DNA of 64,000 nt from Diphasiastrum complanatum (GCA_029204225.1 CM055109.1:3810733-3874732); one strand, 5' to 3'; shown: positions 36,497-48,047, counted from the first letter of the stretch. Notes: generated from the letters alone by a model not told the origin. A program made the numbers and translations.

Positions 36497-37293
36497 TGAC
36501 AAAATTTCAAGAATTCACACGTGTGGGGAATGTCCACAAGAGTGACTGATCTTAATTAGGCTTTGTGATTGGCACTATAACCTGATTCTAGATTTATCAA
36601 CAAAATTTAGTTCAGAAGAAATGGCTAATTCACAATCTAGCATGCTAATCAACAGAATATAATAGCAATGAATCAAAGAATGAATAAAAATACAAGATTT
36701 CAGTGTATGAGCATTAGCCTCAACACGAGTTAGAGAGAGAGAGAGCTAGAGAGATAACAAGCAATATTTGTTTAGATCCAAAATGGCATGAGATAGCTAC
36801 AAAACTTTGGTTCTTCATCATTGATTGTATGGAGAGCTACACACATATTTATGGAGATTGAGGTAGCTCGAGGTAGAACCACATCTATCCATTCCAAAAT
36901 GACATAAAGTGACATCTAGAGTCTATGTGACATTTGTCACTTGTCATGCATGAAATTCTACCAACTTTTTACAAGTGTACTAGTTCTAACTAGAAATGTC
37001 CAAATCATCATGCATGTGTCCATTAAACTTTGTGCATGCCTTGCATGTCACTATGGATCACTTACAATTAATGCATGTGAGTTGCCACGAGTTTCTACAA
37101 GCATAATCATGCTAATTCTATGTCTACAAACTATATGCAAGTTGCATTTATCAAACTAGATAATACATAACCATGTAGCTCGAGTTCTATGTAGGCCAAA
37201 CTTGGCATTTTGTATTAATGAGCTACATACTTGCATGGTACAACATTTGTAGCAAGGCAAGAAATTAATATGGATTGTTTTTCAATTTTAACA
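36497..37293. mobile_element. Solo LTR (family S) with 5-bp target-site duplication
   Basis: It starts TGACAAAATTTC and ends CAATTTTAACA, flanked on both sides by CTTTC (36492-36496 and 37294-37298). It is 797 bp and non-coding. It contains CACACGTGTGG at 36516-36526 and closely resembles 40001-40771. Confidence 0.93.
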
Positions 37294-37379
37294 CTTTCCT
37301 TATGCAAACCAGAAGCTTAAGCCTAACATCTACATGCCAACCTTCACCCAAGAAAAAACTTGAACAAAGGTTAAAACTT

Positions 37380-37920
37380 CTTATGCTAACTTCTTATTGA
37401 ATAATGGTGGTGCTAAGTACTATGTAACCTTCATTGATGATCATTCTAGATATGTTTGGATTTAACTATTGTCTTGTAAATCTTTGGTATTTTATTCATT
37501 TGTAAACCTCAAAACTCTAGTTCAAAATCAACTTAGTACCAAGATCAAGGTATTAAGAAGTGATAATGGAGGAGAGTACATCTCCAATAAGTTGTTAGAG
37601 TTTTGTAGTTCTAATGACATTAAGAGGGAGTTATCTTGTCCTTATACCCCTCAACAAAATGGAGTGGTCGAGAGGAAAAATAGATCTCTTTGTGAGTTTT
37701 CTAAAGCTTTAAGACCAGATGCTTCTCTACCAAAACCATTTTCGAGTAAGACGATCACTTGTGCTAACTTCTTATGCAATAGATTGCCCAACCGAGCCAT
37801 TGGAGGAATCACACCATATGAAGCTCTATTTGGAGAAAAGCCAAATCTCAAGGATCTAAAGATATTTGGATCCACATGCTTATGTACCCCAATCCTTGGA
37901 TACAAGGAAGAAGGATGATG
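37380..37920 (+). pseudogene. Copia B integrase, copy 2
   Basis: NGGAKYYVTFIDDHSRYVW at about 37408 carries the second Asp-rich core segment. One stop (TAA near 37464) comes next, and then a 149-codon open frame: KIKVLRSDNGGEYISNKLLE, CPYTPQQNGVVERKNRSLCE, and ITPYEALFGEKPNLKDLKIF. The catalytic Asp (SDNGG) and Glu (VERKN) are visible. The frame ends GYKEEG at 37918 by a frameshift common to all three copies. Confidence 0.92.
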
Positions 37921-38990
37921 CAAGTTCCATCAAAGGCATCTTTGTGGGATATGGTGAGAATAGCAAAGGGTATAGAGTCTTCAATCCCATCACTAAAAAA
38001 GTCATAATGAGTAGGGATGTTATTTTTCGATGAAGGACATGCTTGTAAAGAGGATGATAATGCTATTAATCATCTTGATGTCAAAGACCATACTAGGATG
38101 GAGGAGGAGCTTCAAAGTGATCAAGGGCTTGAGGATCCACCTCAAGATCCAAGGACTCCAAGAAGATCCACAAGAGCAAGGGCTGACCATTGAGGCTCAC
38201 TTATGATGGAAAAAGTGATCAAAGGGAAGGTACTTCATATTTTACCTCATACACTTTCCTTACTTCAATGCTTGATGAACCAACTTATTATGAAGATGCT
38301 TGTAAATCAAAAAGTTGGATGAATGCTATGAAGTGGAGTATGATGCTCTCATGGAGAATCATACTTGGGATCTTGTTGATCTTCCTCAAGGAAAAAAATC
38401 AGATCATTAGCCTTGGTACTACTTTCAATTGGAAGCTATTTCAACTTGATGTTACAAATGCCTTCCTCAATGGCTACTTGGAGGAAGAGATCTACATGAG
38501 GCAACCTGAGGGCTTCATCAAGGAGGAGCATGAAAAAAAAGTGTTTTTTTCGAAAAAGAGTCTGTACGAGAGCATGGTACTCTAGGATAAACCCTTTCCT
38601 TATCTCCATCAACTTTGTTTTAACTTCTTATGATCCATCATTGTACATAATATTTCATGATGGAAAGATCATTATCCTTGTATTGTATGTTGATGACATT
38701 ATTTTAAGTGGAAATGATCTAGATAGAATAAGAGATGTAAAGATTGTGTTATCTAAAGAGTTTAAAACGGTAGATCTCAGACTATTGAACTGCATTCTAT
38801 AGAATAGAAGTCATAAGAGGATTGGATTTTAGATTTATATTTCAATCTAATTTGCTACATCCCTCCTATATAGATTTGGAATGAAGAATTGTAAAGACAT
38901 TATGACTCCAATGGAGCAACATCTATTGATGGTGATGAAGCATCCTTTGAGGACATCACTTTATATAGAAGGCTTATAGGCTCCTTAATC
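37921..38990 (+). pseudogene. Copia B linker and reverse transcriptase, copy 2
   Basis: In a shifted frame IKGIFVGYGENSKGYRVF is followed by an acidic linker (DPRTPRRSTRARA). The RT then begins with LTSMLDEPTYYEDACKSKSW. The segment normally holding ARLVAKGF is deleted, joining LPQGK directly to IISLGTTFNWKLFQLDVTNA and FLNGYLEEEIYMRQPEGF. The catalytic LYVDDI lies near 38690. The TD.G...Y.LGIEV segment is damaged around 38780-38850. Confidence 0.92.
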
Positions 38991-39585
38991 TATTTGACTA
39001 TAACTAGACCTGATAGTTCTAGTGTTGGAAAATTAAGCCAATTCATGCAAAGTCCTTTGGTATCACATTGGAAAATGGCCAAAAGAGTCCTAAGATACAT
39101 CTCATCAACTAGGACTTTTGGCATATTGTACAATGGGACTGATCTTGGCTTAAGAGCCTATAGTGACTTGGATTTTGTAGGTGACAAAGTGGATCGAAAG
39201 TCTACAAGTGCATTTGCTACTTTCTTATGTGATGGACTAGTATCATGCCTTTCCAGAAAGCAAGATACAATCTCCTTATCTTCCATAGAATCCGAGTATA
39301 AGGCCTTAACACCAACATGCAAGGAGGTCTTATGGATCACGAGGCTATTGGTGGAGCTTCATGTCATGGAGGAGGAGTGCCTACCATCTATTGTGACAAA
39401 CAATCAGCCCAATCACTTGCTACTAATCCTACATTCCATGCAAGGAGCATCACATCGAGATTGCTAATCATTTTGTGAGGGAGAGGGTGCAAGCCAAAGA
39501 GATCAAGCTCCAACATGTGTCTTCATCAAATTGCTTAGCTGATATATTCACTAAATCCTTGCCTAAGGATTAATTTGTTAAGCTA
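38991..39585 (+). pseudogene. Copia B RNase H, copy 2
   Basis: A 157-codon open frame from 38994: RPDSSSVGKLSQFMQSP, HWKMAKRVLRYISSTRTFGI, AYSDLDFVGDKVDRKSTSAF, SLSSIESEYKALTPTCKEV and TNNQPN. A frameshift near 39440 moves it to the tail IKLQHVSSSNCLADIFTKSL, ending about 39585. Active-site Asp and Glu are present, but the DNQSA Asp is changed to TNNQ. Confidence 0.92.
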
Positions 39586-39646
39586 AGATCTTCAGGGAGT
39601 AATTGATAAAAGTATCATAATCTCCAAAGCTAGATTTGAGGAGGAG

Positions 39647-41030
39647 TGTGAAAAATTGCCTATGTTGGCAAATCTAGCTATGTCAAATAATATAAATTAT
39701 GTACATAAGTGGGTCCCACACATGTAAGGCCATGGAGCCACATGGAAAAAATACCGTAGTGTAGGTTAGATCAAGTCTAAAGAGTAGGTCAAATCAATTT
39801 GGTAGTGATTCCTACTTTATAGGATCTAAATCCGAGATTTGTGGTGGAGATTGACCTACTAGCCACCTACTTGGCGTGACTGTAGGAATGAGGCTAGGTT
39901 GGCAAATTAGGACAAGAAAGCCAAGTTAACTTCCTTATTACATGCTGGAAATTCACCTAACTTTACAAAGGAAAAGGCTTTTCTATGTAGTAGACTCTCC
40001 TGACAACATTTCCAGAATTCACACATGTGGCTTAATTAAGCTTTGTGATTAGCACAATAACCTGATTCTAGATTGTTTAGCAAGATCTAGTTCAGAAGAA
40101 ATGGCTTAACCACAATCTAGCATGCTAAGCATCAGATTATGATAGCAATGAATCAAAGAATGAACAAAAGTACAAGATTTTAGTGTATTAGCATGAGCTT
40201 CAACACGAGTTAGAGAGAGAAAGCTAGAGAGATAACAAGCAAAATAGTTTAGATCCAAAATGGCATGAGGTAGCTACAAAAATTTGGTTCTTCATCATTG
40301 ATTGTGAGGAGAGCTACACATATTTATGGAGTTTGAGGTAGCTTGAGGTAGAACCACATCTATCCATTCCAAAATGACAACTCAAGTGACATCTAGAGTC
40401 TATGTGACATTTGTCACTTGCCATGCATGAAATTCTACCAACTTTTTACAAGTGTACTAGCTCTAACTAACAAAGTACAAATCATCATGCATGTGTCCAT
40501 TATACTTTGTGCATGCCTTGTATGTCACTATGTATCACTTACAATTAATGCATGTGAATTGCCATGAGTTTCTACAAGCATGAATTTGCCAATTCTATGT
40601 CTACAAACTATATGCAAGTTGTATTCTTCAAACTAGACATTACATAACCATGTAGCTCGAGTTCTATGTAGGCCAAACTTGGCATTTTCCATTTATGAGC
40701 TACATACTTGCATGGTACAACATTTGTAGCAAGCCAATAAATCAATATGATTTGCTTTTCCAATTTTAACATCTCCATAGTAAACACTTAGAATGTTTGA
40801 GAGCTTATTGGCAAAACTCATGTTTCTACTCTATGTACTTGATGTTTCTTGGATCTAAGCAAGATCAAAGTGAGTTACACTCTGTTTTCAATCTACAGGC
40901 CATACTATGTACTGTTCCACACGTGTGTGGGCTGTACTTTGCGTTTGATTAATAATTAAAGGTTGCTCTAAGACTTAATTGATTTATGCTAAAGTGTGTC
41001 TAGTTTGCATTGTTTTTGTGATCAATCACA
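39647..41030 (+). mobile_element. 3' LTR of copia B, copy 2, split by a solo LTR
   Basis: It starts TGTGAAAAATTGCC after GAGGAGGAG. Segments 39647-40000 and 40777-41030 are collinear with 24017-24625. The right end is cut at about 41030 by antisense gypsy G leader sequence. Confidence 0.88.
40001..40771. mobile_element. Solo LTR (family S) nested in the copia B LTR, with 5-bp TSD
   Basis: TGACAACATTTCC to CAATTTTAACA, 771 bp, flanked by TCTCC on both sides (39996-40000 and 40772-40776). The uninserted copia B LTR at about 24360 has a single TCTCC, so the insertion and its target are both visible. It entered after the host LTR was duplicated. Confidence 0.96.
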
Positions 41031-41448
41031 AGTTGACATTCTTGCTGCTTCACCTCGGCTTGATAACTTGCTCTGCAGCTCACGTAGGGCCTAGAGATAA
41101 GACTCGTGCTATGGTTGGAAGATAAAAAGAAACCAAGCAAGCACACAAACATGGAGGCAAAAAAACCAAAGAAAAAAAAGCTAGGTAGAAAAAGCATAAA
41201 AAAGTGGCAACGACACCAATGTTGGAAGTAAATCTTGTTTGTACATGTTGGCTAGATCTACTCACAATGCGGTGTAGTATAGAGAGGATCGTCCACTTTT
41301 TAAGTTTCTACCAAGCTTCAAACAGAAATGCGAAAATAAGAATAATGATGAAAGCACTAAGGATTATCCAACTAGTGCTCAGAACGGAATGAACTATCTA
41401 AAAATGACAAATAACAGGACCTCACTAAGGCTTACCCAACTAGCAAGG
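41031..41448 (-). mobile_element. Gypsy G LTR end, PBS and leader, antisense
   Basis: The reverse complement of 41040-41448 matches 26770-27120 (LTR 3' part, PBS TTGGTGTCGTTGCC, leader). It lacks the 394-bp duplication. Confidence 0.8.
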
Positions 41449-41457
41449 TAAGCAAAG

Positions 41458-42264
41458 GTGGAGATCTCAAATGTGGAGCTATGGCACAAAAGGTTGGGCC
41501 ACCCCAACTTCAAAGCTATGGAATCCATGTGTGCAAAGGAGCTTGCACTCGGACTCCCCAAGAGCTTGGCAAAATGTGGAAAGCATTGTGAGGCTTGTAG
41601 CCTCTCAAAGGCTCATAAGCTTCCACACTCAAGATCTAACACTCCTCTTGAAATCATACATTTGGATGTACATAGCCTCTCCCAAGCATCTAATGGTGGT
41701 GCTAAGTACTATGTAACCATCAATGATGATCATTCTAGATATGTTTGGATTTACCTATTGTCTTGTAAATCTTTGGTGTTTTATTCATTTGTAAACCTCA
41801 AAACTCTAGCTAAAAATCCACTTAGTACCAAGATCAAGATATTAATAAGTGATAATGGAGGAGTGTATATCTCCAATAAGTTGATAGAGTTTTGTAGTTC
41901 TAATGACATTAAGAGGGAGTTATCTTGTCCTTATACCCCTCAACAAAATGGAGTGGCCGAGAGGAAAAATAGATCTCTTTGTGAGTGTGCTAAAGCTTTA
42001 AGGCCAGATGCTTCTCTACCAAAACCATTTTTGAGTGAGGCGATCACTTGTGCTAACTTCTTATGCAATAGATTGCCCAACCGAGCCATTGGAGGAATCA
42101 CACCATATGAAGCTCTATTTGGAGAAAAGCCAAATCTCAAGGATCTAAAGATATTTGGATCCACATGCTTATGTATACCAATCCTTGGTTACAAGGAAGA
42201 AGGATGATACAAGTTCCATCAAAGGCATCTTTGTGGGATATGGTGAGAATAGCAAAAGGTATAG
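41458..42264 (+). pseudogene. Copia B pre-integrase and integrase, copy 3
   Basis: The longest clean stretch of this family (249 codons). VELWHKRLGHPNFKAMESM (pre-integrase zinc finger, with C.....C in CGKHCEAC) is followed by IIHLDVHSLSQASNGGAKYY, NDDHSRYVWIYLL, ISDNGGVYISNKLIE, PQQNGVAERKNRSLCECAKA and ITPYEALFGEKPNLKDLKIF. The D, D, E triad is recognisable. It ends GYKEEG by the shared frameshift, then continues in the other frame to about 42270, where unrelated sequence begins. Confidence 0.94.
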
Positions 42265-42265
42265 A

Positions 42266-42656
42266 GTCTTCACATTAGGCCCCTTTTTGGACTCAAAAAG
42301 GGCCTCTTCACTAATTATAATTAGTGTTAATGACGACATGTGTACCAATAATAGAGTGACAACTGAGATGGAATGGTCCATATGACATGGCACATCCAAT
42401 GGTGTAAATCAGATTTTCAAATTCTAACTCACTTACTAACTCTCCTCTAACTCTACTTCCTCAACCCATATTAATGATGATATGACATGGCTCAAATTTG
42501 AATTTAAATGAAAATGTGACTATTTCTTTAAAGCCTTCAAACGCCGTTTTTATTAACTCAGAATGCCAAAAAATGGGGCCCAATATTGCCTTGGGCCCCC
42601 ATATTGAAAAAAAAAATTCAAAAAAAAAAGGGGGGAGGGGGGAGTGGGGTAAGACC

Positions 42657-42688
<32 letters not shown>
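42266..42688. other. Unassigned insert ending in homopolymer runs
   Basis: Begins near TTAGGCCCCTTTTTGG with a small hairpin (AGGCCCCTTTTTGG/AAAAAGGGCCT). Ends with A, G and C runs, including 30 consecutive C at 42659-42688. No ORF apart from one through the homopolymers. Confidence 0.6.
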
Positions 42689-42690
<2 letters not shown>

Positions 42691-43086
42691 CTAAAGATCT
42701 CTGTCTGAATTTGCACTTCTACTGATAAGGAGTAAGCGCTAATAGCAAAACTCTAAATGAACTCTAAAGAACTGAGCTAGAATGCTCAAGAGTGTTCAAG
42801 CTTGAAAGCTTGAGAGAGCTACTACTTGATTGAAAATAATAGAAGTATGATCAGCTAGTTATACTAAGCAAAAATGCAACAATAGGACAACTTATTAGGT
42901 CGTAGATCTTAATGGCCAGTTGGCCATCTTGAAATAGCATCCATCCAGTTAGTACTTTCTGGAAATTGAGTGATTTTTGAGTATTTATACAGACTGTGTA
43001 GAAACATGCATAAAATCGTAGAGTTGGATAATGTAGTGGATGAAGATTAAAAATGATTAGTCGATAATCAGGAGAATAATCCAACA
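42689..43086 (-). mobile_element. Copia C 3' LTR (partial), copy 2
   Basis: Matches 32646-33049. It begins at the end of the C run, so the distal half is missing. Confidence 0.8.
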
Positions 43087-43091
43087 CTCCT

Positions 43092-43490
43092 CCTTAATCT
43101 GAATCCATGAATGCTTTGGCCTTCAAACTTACTTCTGCACAAGATTTTTTATGTGCATCCAAGCTTAATGATTTAGTACAAATATTTGTTGTCATATCTT
43201 GCATTTCGACAGTATATCAAGTCAACCTCTTTGTTGATAACTTTGCTTCTGACATAGTGATACTTAATTTCAATGTGCTTACTCCTAGAATGAAATCTAG
43301 GTTTGGCTGATAAAGCAATGGCACTTTGATTCTTACAAAATAGAATTGTCGGAGCATATTGATTTAGACTGATATCTGAAAGCAAGTTTCTCAACCATAT
43401 TGCTTCCTTTGTAGCTTGAGAGGCTGTGATATATTCTGATTTAGTGGAAGATAGAGCTATCGAAGTAGGGTTTACATTTTGGAGGGAAAG
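43092..43490 (-). pseudogene. Copia C RNase H end, copy 2
   Basis: Open for 122 codons on the minus strand. LSLQNVNPTSIALSSTKSEY and TASQATKEAIWLRNLLSDIS precede ILFCKNQSAIAL (active-site Asp changed to Lys) and HSRSKHIEIKYHYVR. It is cut at 43490 at the same point as copy 1. Confidence 0.9.
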
Positions 43491-43895
43491 GGAAAGCCAA
43501 GTGGCCAAATAGGGTTTGGACCTATTATAAAAGGATGTCACTCATGGAGAGACACATCTCTCTGATCTCTCTCATTTCATCATTATACATGGTCCTCTTT
43601 GGGTTCTACTACTCATTGGTGCACTCTCTTGATAATATCTTGCAATTCTATGTGTAGAATGATCATGTATTGCTATTTTCGGTTCCACACGTGCAAAATA
43701 CAGTAGGATACTATAATGGTACGGACAAAAACTATATTTTATATTTTGGTTCATGTTTGATCAGTATCTCGTTTGCATCTCATTTTGTATGTAGATGCTG
43801 ATTTTTCTGCATTGGCAGGATTGTTGGTTTGCTCCTTTTTCTAAAGAAAGATCAGGGACATGAATTGGATCTTGAATGATCTGAAATCCTTCACA
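43491..43895 (+). mobile_element. Copia A 5' LTR, 5'-truncated, copy 2, with PBS at 43896-43907
   Basis: Collinear with 33446-33853, including the same chimeric left junction. It contains CACACGTG at 43686. The PBS has decayed to TGGTATTAAAGC. Confidence 0.8.
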
Positions 43896-44486
43896 TGGTA
43901 TTAAAGCCATTGAGTTTTAGGTTATGAAAGGATCGGCCATCTTTAGCAAGGATTTGGAGGAGTTACCAATGCTAGAGCATGCTATATTGATTTCTACCAA
44001 CATTTTTGCATATGTAGAATTGATCTTTTGTAGGTCAAAACTCAATATAGGTTTATATACTTGATCAATTCTGATTTCACACTTGGTTTACTGGAATTAG
44101 CCAATTTTTGGTGAAGTAGGAAGGTCTCATTGGAGGTTACAAGATCATATATCAAGTTTTTAGAAATTGCATGTAGAATTTGAGATATTCAATTTTTTGT
44201 GATCTTGTCAAAACCCTAATTTTGATTGAATCTCTAGTTTGTGAGGTTACTAAGCTTCATTTGAGTGTGTTTCAATCTTAGGAAGTGGCAAGAATCATTA
44301 GATTGAGGATAGATCATTGGTTGATCAAGATTTCACTATTCTATGTGTTGATTTTCTAGAAGTGCTAGAAGAGCTTTGAGAGGTTCCATATCTTTGTGAT
44401 TTCTTCTTGAGTTCATTTGTTGACATTCAAGAGAGTGCTTTGTACATTGGAACAGGTTGAAAGAAGAATATCAGGTCATTGCAACA

Positions 44487-45765
44487 TGGCTACAAGTGGT
44501 GGATTCATGTTGGAAGGCAATGATAGGCTTACCTCAATCAACTATTCTACTTGGAAGGTGAGGATGGAATCCTTATTGGAGATGAATGAGTTGATGGAGA
44601 TTGTTGCAGGTGTGGAGGAGAGACCTCAAGCACCTCAAGATCAAGTGAGGTATGACAAGAGAGCAAAGAAGGCTCTACACATGATTAAGATGAATGTTAC
44701 CAATGAGCTTCTCAAGGAAGTTGGTAAGTGCACATCATCTTTGGAGGCTTGGGAAGCTTTGAAGAAGCTTTATGAATCCAAGTCTACATCAAGAGAATGC
44801 CAACAACAAACAATCGGATCAAATGTAGTTGTAGAAACATCCCTAATTCAAGACATGGATGAAAGAGCGTTTATGATCAAAGATAAGAAAGCGCAAGTTG
44901 ATAATGCTTGGTTTCTCGATTCTGGGAGCTACTTAACATATCACCAATCATTGTGAACATTTTCAGTCATGTAGACCTTATAGTACAAAGAAATTCATTC
45001 ATCTTGGTGATGATAGTACTCACACTATCGAAGGTAAAGGCACTGTAAGATTGAGCTTCCAACTTTATCAATTTAATTTACTATCTAATATTTTGTATGT
45101 ACCTAAAATTTCAACAAATCTATTATCAGTAAACAAAATTATGGATTTAGGTTGTAGGGTATAATTTTAATATGATTAGTGTAGAATTGTTGATAGGACG
45201 AATAAGATCCTTGCACTCAAAAAGAGACATGTATACTTATATAGACTTATTTATTATTATCAAGCCTTGAATACTTCTATTTTAGTAAATAAAGCATTAC
45301 TTTGGCACTATAGACTAGGTCACTTCAATCATACGTACGTATCGAATATGTTTAGACATTTCTTAGTACTTGATCTAGATTATCTAGACAATAAAATCCT
45401 CCTCCATGTTTGTCATAGCTACATTGTTGGAAAAGCATACTAATATTCCCTTTAGATCAAGTCGTCATAAGCATGCAGCAAAAGATGTTCTAGATGTTGT
45501 TCATGCATATATATGTGGCCCAATGCAAACCTTATCTTTGGTTGGTGCAAAGCACTAACTACTTTTATCGATGAATTTTTGAGAAGAACAACTATTTATT
45601 TCAGTAAGCAGAAATTAGAGGCTTTCGACCTTTTCAAACAATTCAAGGAGCATGCAAGAACTCGAAATTGGTAAAAGAATCAAACCATTGAGGTCAAACA
45701 ATGGGAGAGAATATATCTCAACCGAATTCAAGGAGTATTGCCTTAGCAAAGCCATTGAGCTGTTG
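44487..45765 (+). pseudogene. Copia A gag-protease-integrase remnant, copy 2
   Basis: Gag starts at ATG 44487 (MATSGGFMLEGNDRL) and stays open to 44956, but the gag C-terminus with the zinc knuckle is deleted (STSRE joined to CQQQ). Protease follows: NAWFLDSGS, a 1-base frameshift, then FIHLGDDSTHTIEGKGTVRL and ILYVPKISTNLLSVNKIMDL to about 45160. Pre-integrase (LWHYRLGHFNHTYVSNM) lies at about 45300 and an integrase piece (IKPLRSNNGREYISTEFKEY) at 45670-45750. The sequence ends in a 23-bp word repeated at 46267. Confidence 0.85.
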
Positions 45766-46289
45766 GGAGGACTGTTTAGACACTCTGCTATCGACTGTCG
45801 ACTATTGACTCATTGTCGATGGACATCAACTTTGACTTGAACTCAACTTGAACTATAGAATCGACCATAATCATGGTACCACTCATAATGAAATATTTTC
45901 TTTGCCACAAATCCAACATAGACTATGTCACAGTTCAATTATGCTATTGTATGTAGATAATTATCATTGTCTGCATGCATAATTGACAGTTAATAGTGTA
46001 GAATCTACTAATCAAATTAGTCTCTTCTTGTAAACACTACCTAGTGCTAAAGACATCGTTTACAAGAACTGATTAGACAATAAATTCTATTACTTGGTGT
46101 GTGTGTGTGTGTGTAGTATATAATCAGTAGGTATCATCAGAGATAGAAAAATTGAAATCAAATTTAAATAAAAAAAATTATTTTATTTAGAATCTATCAA
46201 GAGAGAGAGAGAGAGAACGATCTAAGACAATAGAGACATTTGTATAATTTATTATTTTTATTCTTTTTGGGAGGACTGTTTAGACACTC
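45763..46289. other. Segment bracketed by 23-bp direct repeats
   Basis: TTGGGAGGACTGTTTAGACAC (plus TC) occurs at 45763-45785 and 46267-46289. Between them lie TCGAC/GTCGA-rich sequence, a (GT)n run (about 46096-46114) and a short GA run. No ORF. Confidence 0.6.
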
Positions 46290-46329
46290 CGCTGCTATTT
46301 CAAATAAAAGGGACTCAAGAGGTGAAACT

Positions 46330-47196
46330 CTCCTTACGTCAATTGTGTTGGTCAAGGTTATATTATGTTTACGCTCTTGTTGAGTCAGTGCTTAGAAAAC
46401 CTAATTCACGGAAATTATACCTCTAACATCCAACAGATTTTTAAAGATTGTCAGCTTTTAAAGCAGGGCATTATGCCCATAAAAGTCCAAGTAGGAGAAA
46501 AAAAACAAGAGCCACATCATTGTTTACACCAGCCAATTGCAAGCATGGGACTTTACACTTCAAGGCTTGTGCTCTACCTCCCACACATATAGACTTCACC
46601 TTTCATTTCCGCCGTTGTAAGGGCGGCAGCACAGCACCTTTGAGGTTTACCGTTTTGTTTTGACATTTTTTGGTGAAAGATTTTCCGAGAAAGCACATCC
46701 TTCTTTCTCCAACACATTCTGTTCCCTGAAATTTGAATGCATGCAATGCAATGACACACACACAGTCGAGAGATATACACTACTAAATACTCTTACTGCC
46801 TTCCCCAACTCGCTGCATGCTACCCGGTCCCGCGTTGTGTTTCCTCGCTGATCATTGAAAGAAGACTAATCAAACTAGCTCAGTGTTTGCTTCGCTCACG
46901 AAACTGCATCCACCTCTCCGCTTCGCAGCAATGGCATTCCTTATGCCAGCTTTCTTGTCTCTCACGAAACTAGCATCCCTGCATCCATCTGCACCACTAT
47001 AACATCTTTCCATTGCCAGACTAATTCACTCAGCTCATCACGCAGCAATCTCTCTCGGCTCGTTCATTGCTCAGCGGCCGGGCAACACAAAGTTTAGACA
47101 CACACACACTTCAATTCGATTAAGTATTTCCTAGGTCGGATCGGATAAGCTCTCTCTCCACTCAAATTCCATCTGGCAGAGCTCATTCCAGTTAAA
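46330..47196 (+). promoter_or_regulatory. Upstream region and 5' leader of the GLP gene
   Basis: Collinear with the inverted copy at 6843-8045. The 3' part (47100-47196) is a CT-rich leader (GCTCTCTCTCCACTC). TATA-like candidates are weak (CTATAACATC near 46996). A 75-codon stretch at 46365-46592 is shared by both copies but shows no domain. Confidence 0.5.
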
Positions 47197-47874
47197 ATGA
47201 AAATGAAAGCCTCGATTTCCTCCACCATCCTTGCAGGGCTCCTGCTACACCCTGTTGTGCTCCTATTACAATTAGCACCGCTCAACGTCAATGCCGCCGA
47301 TGCGGATCCTTTGATGGACTTTTGTGTTGCTGACCTTACCAAGGATTTGTACCTCAACGGCTACCCTTGCAAAAAACCTGCTGCAGTCACCACAGATGAT
47401 TTTGTTTTTTATGGCTTAACAGTTCCTCCGCAAACTAACAACAGCTTCGGAGCAAGCGCTGTCTTTGGTTTCGTGGGTAACTTTCCAGGCTTAAACTCCA
47501 TGGGAATCTCCATTGCCAGGCTTGATTTTGCAAAGGGCGGACTCATCCCGCCTCACACCCACCCCCGGGGATCCGAGATCATTTATGTTCTAGAGGGAAG
47601 TTTGTACGCAGGATTTGTCACGGCCGATAACCAACTATTTGCCAAGGTCATCAACAAGGGTGATGTGATGATCTTTCCAAGAGGCCTCATTCACTTTCAG
47701 CTCAACGTAGGAGATGGGCCTGCTCAAGCCGTGGTTTCTTTGAACAGCCAGCACGCTGGTTTCCAGCTCATTGCCAATTCCATGTTCGGCTCCAACATCA
47801 AGGATGAAGTGCTACAGAAAACATTTTTCTTGGACCAGAAGACGGTAGATCGCCTGAAAACCATTTTCTCGTAG
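47197..47874 (+). CDS. Germin-like protein, secreted Mn-binding cupin
   Basis: 225 codons, no intron. A signal peptide (residues 1-33) probably cleaves at VNA|ADADP. The germin hallmarks are all present: the Cys pair C43 and C58 for the N-terminal disulfide; cupin box 1 GLIPPHTHPRGSEIIYVLEG (115-134) with metal ligands H120, H122 and E127; KGD at 154-156; box 2 GDVMIFPRGLIHFQLN (155-170) with ligand H166. One N-glycosylation sequon lies at N81. Family members form disc-shaped hexamers in the cell wall and include superoxide dismutases, oxalate oxidases and proteins of unknown activity. The sequence does not tell which applies. Two in-frame ATGs (47197, 47203) are both possible; the first is chosen because it fits the AAAATG context and the signal peptide length. 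The length is normal and there are no breaks, so it is likely functional. Confidence 0.97.
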   Translation: MKMKASISSTILAGLLLHPVVLLLQLAPLNVNAADADPLMDFCVADLTKDLYLNGYPCKKPAAVTTDDFVFYGLTVPPQTNNSFGASAVFGFVGNFPGLNSMGISIARLDFAKGGLIPPHTHPRGSEIIYVLEGSLYAGFVTADNQLFAKVINKGDVMIFPRGLIHFQLNVGDGPAQAVVSLNSQHAGFQLIANSMFGSNIKDEVLQKTFFLDQKTVDRLKTIFS

Positions 47875-48041
47875 ACTTCATCAATCCAAGCCACCTGCAA
47901 TGCGATTATTTGTTAGTTGCTTCATAATAAGCACAATTACGGTGCAGCTGTATACTCGGACTAATTTCGAAGCACATGGATGATGGCAATTTGCTGTGTA
48001 TCCCTTTCTTTCCTCTAATGGCAGCCAGCTTCTTTTGGGTT

Positions 48042-48047
48042 AATAAA
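48042..48047 (+). terminator. Polyadenylation signal of the GLP gene
   Basis: AATAAA 168 bp after the stop codon, within T-rich sequence. Confidence 0.55.

Noticed and set aside
46365-46592. Conserved 75-codon stretch upstream of GLP (also 8041-7778) as a small gene
   Set aside because: It is similar only because the region was duplicated, the frames differ at the end, and no domain is visible.
47197-47874. Naming the GLP an oxalate oxidase or giving a subfamily symbol
   Set aside because: The metal ligands are common to all germin-like proteins. Substrate cannot be read from the motifs.
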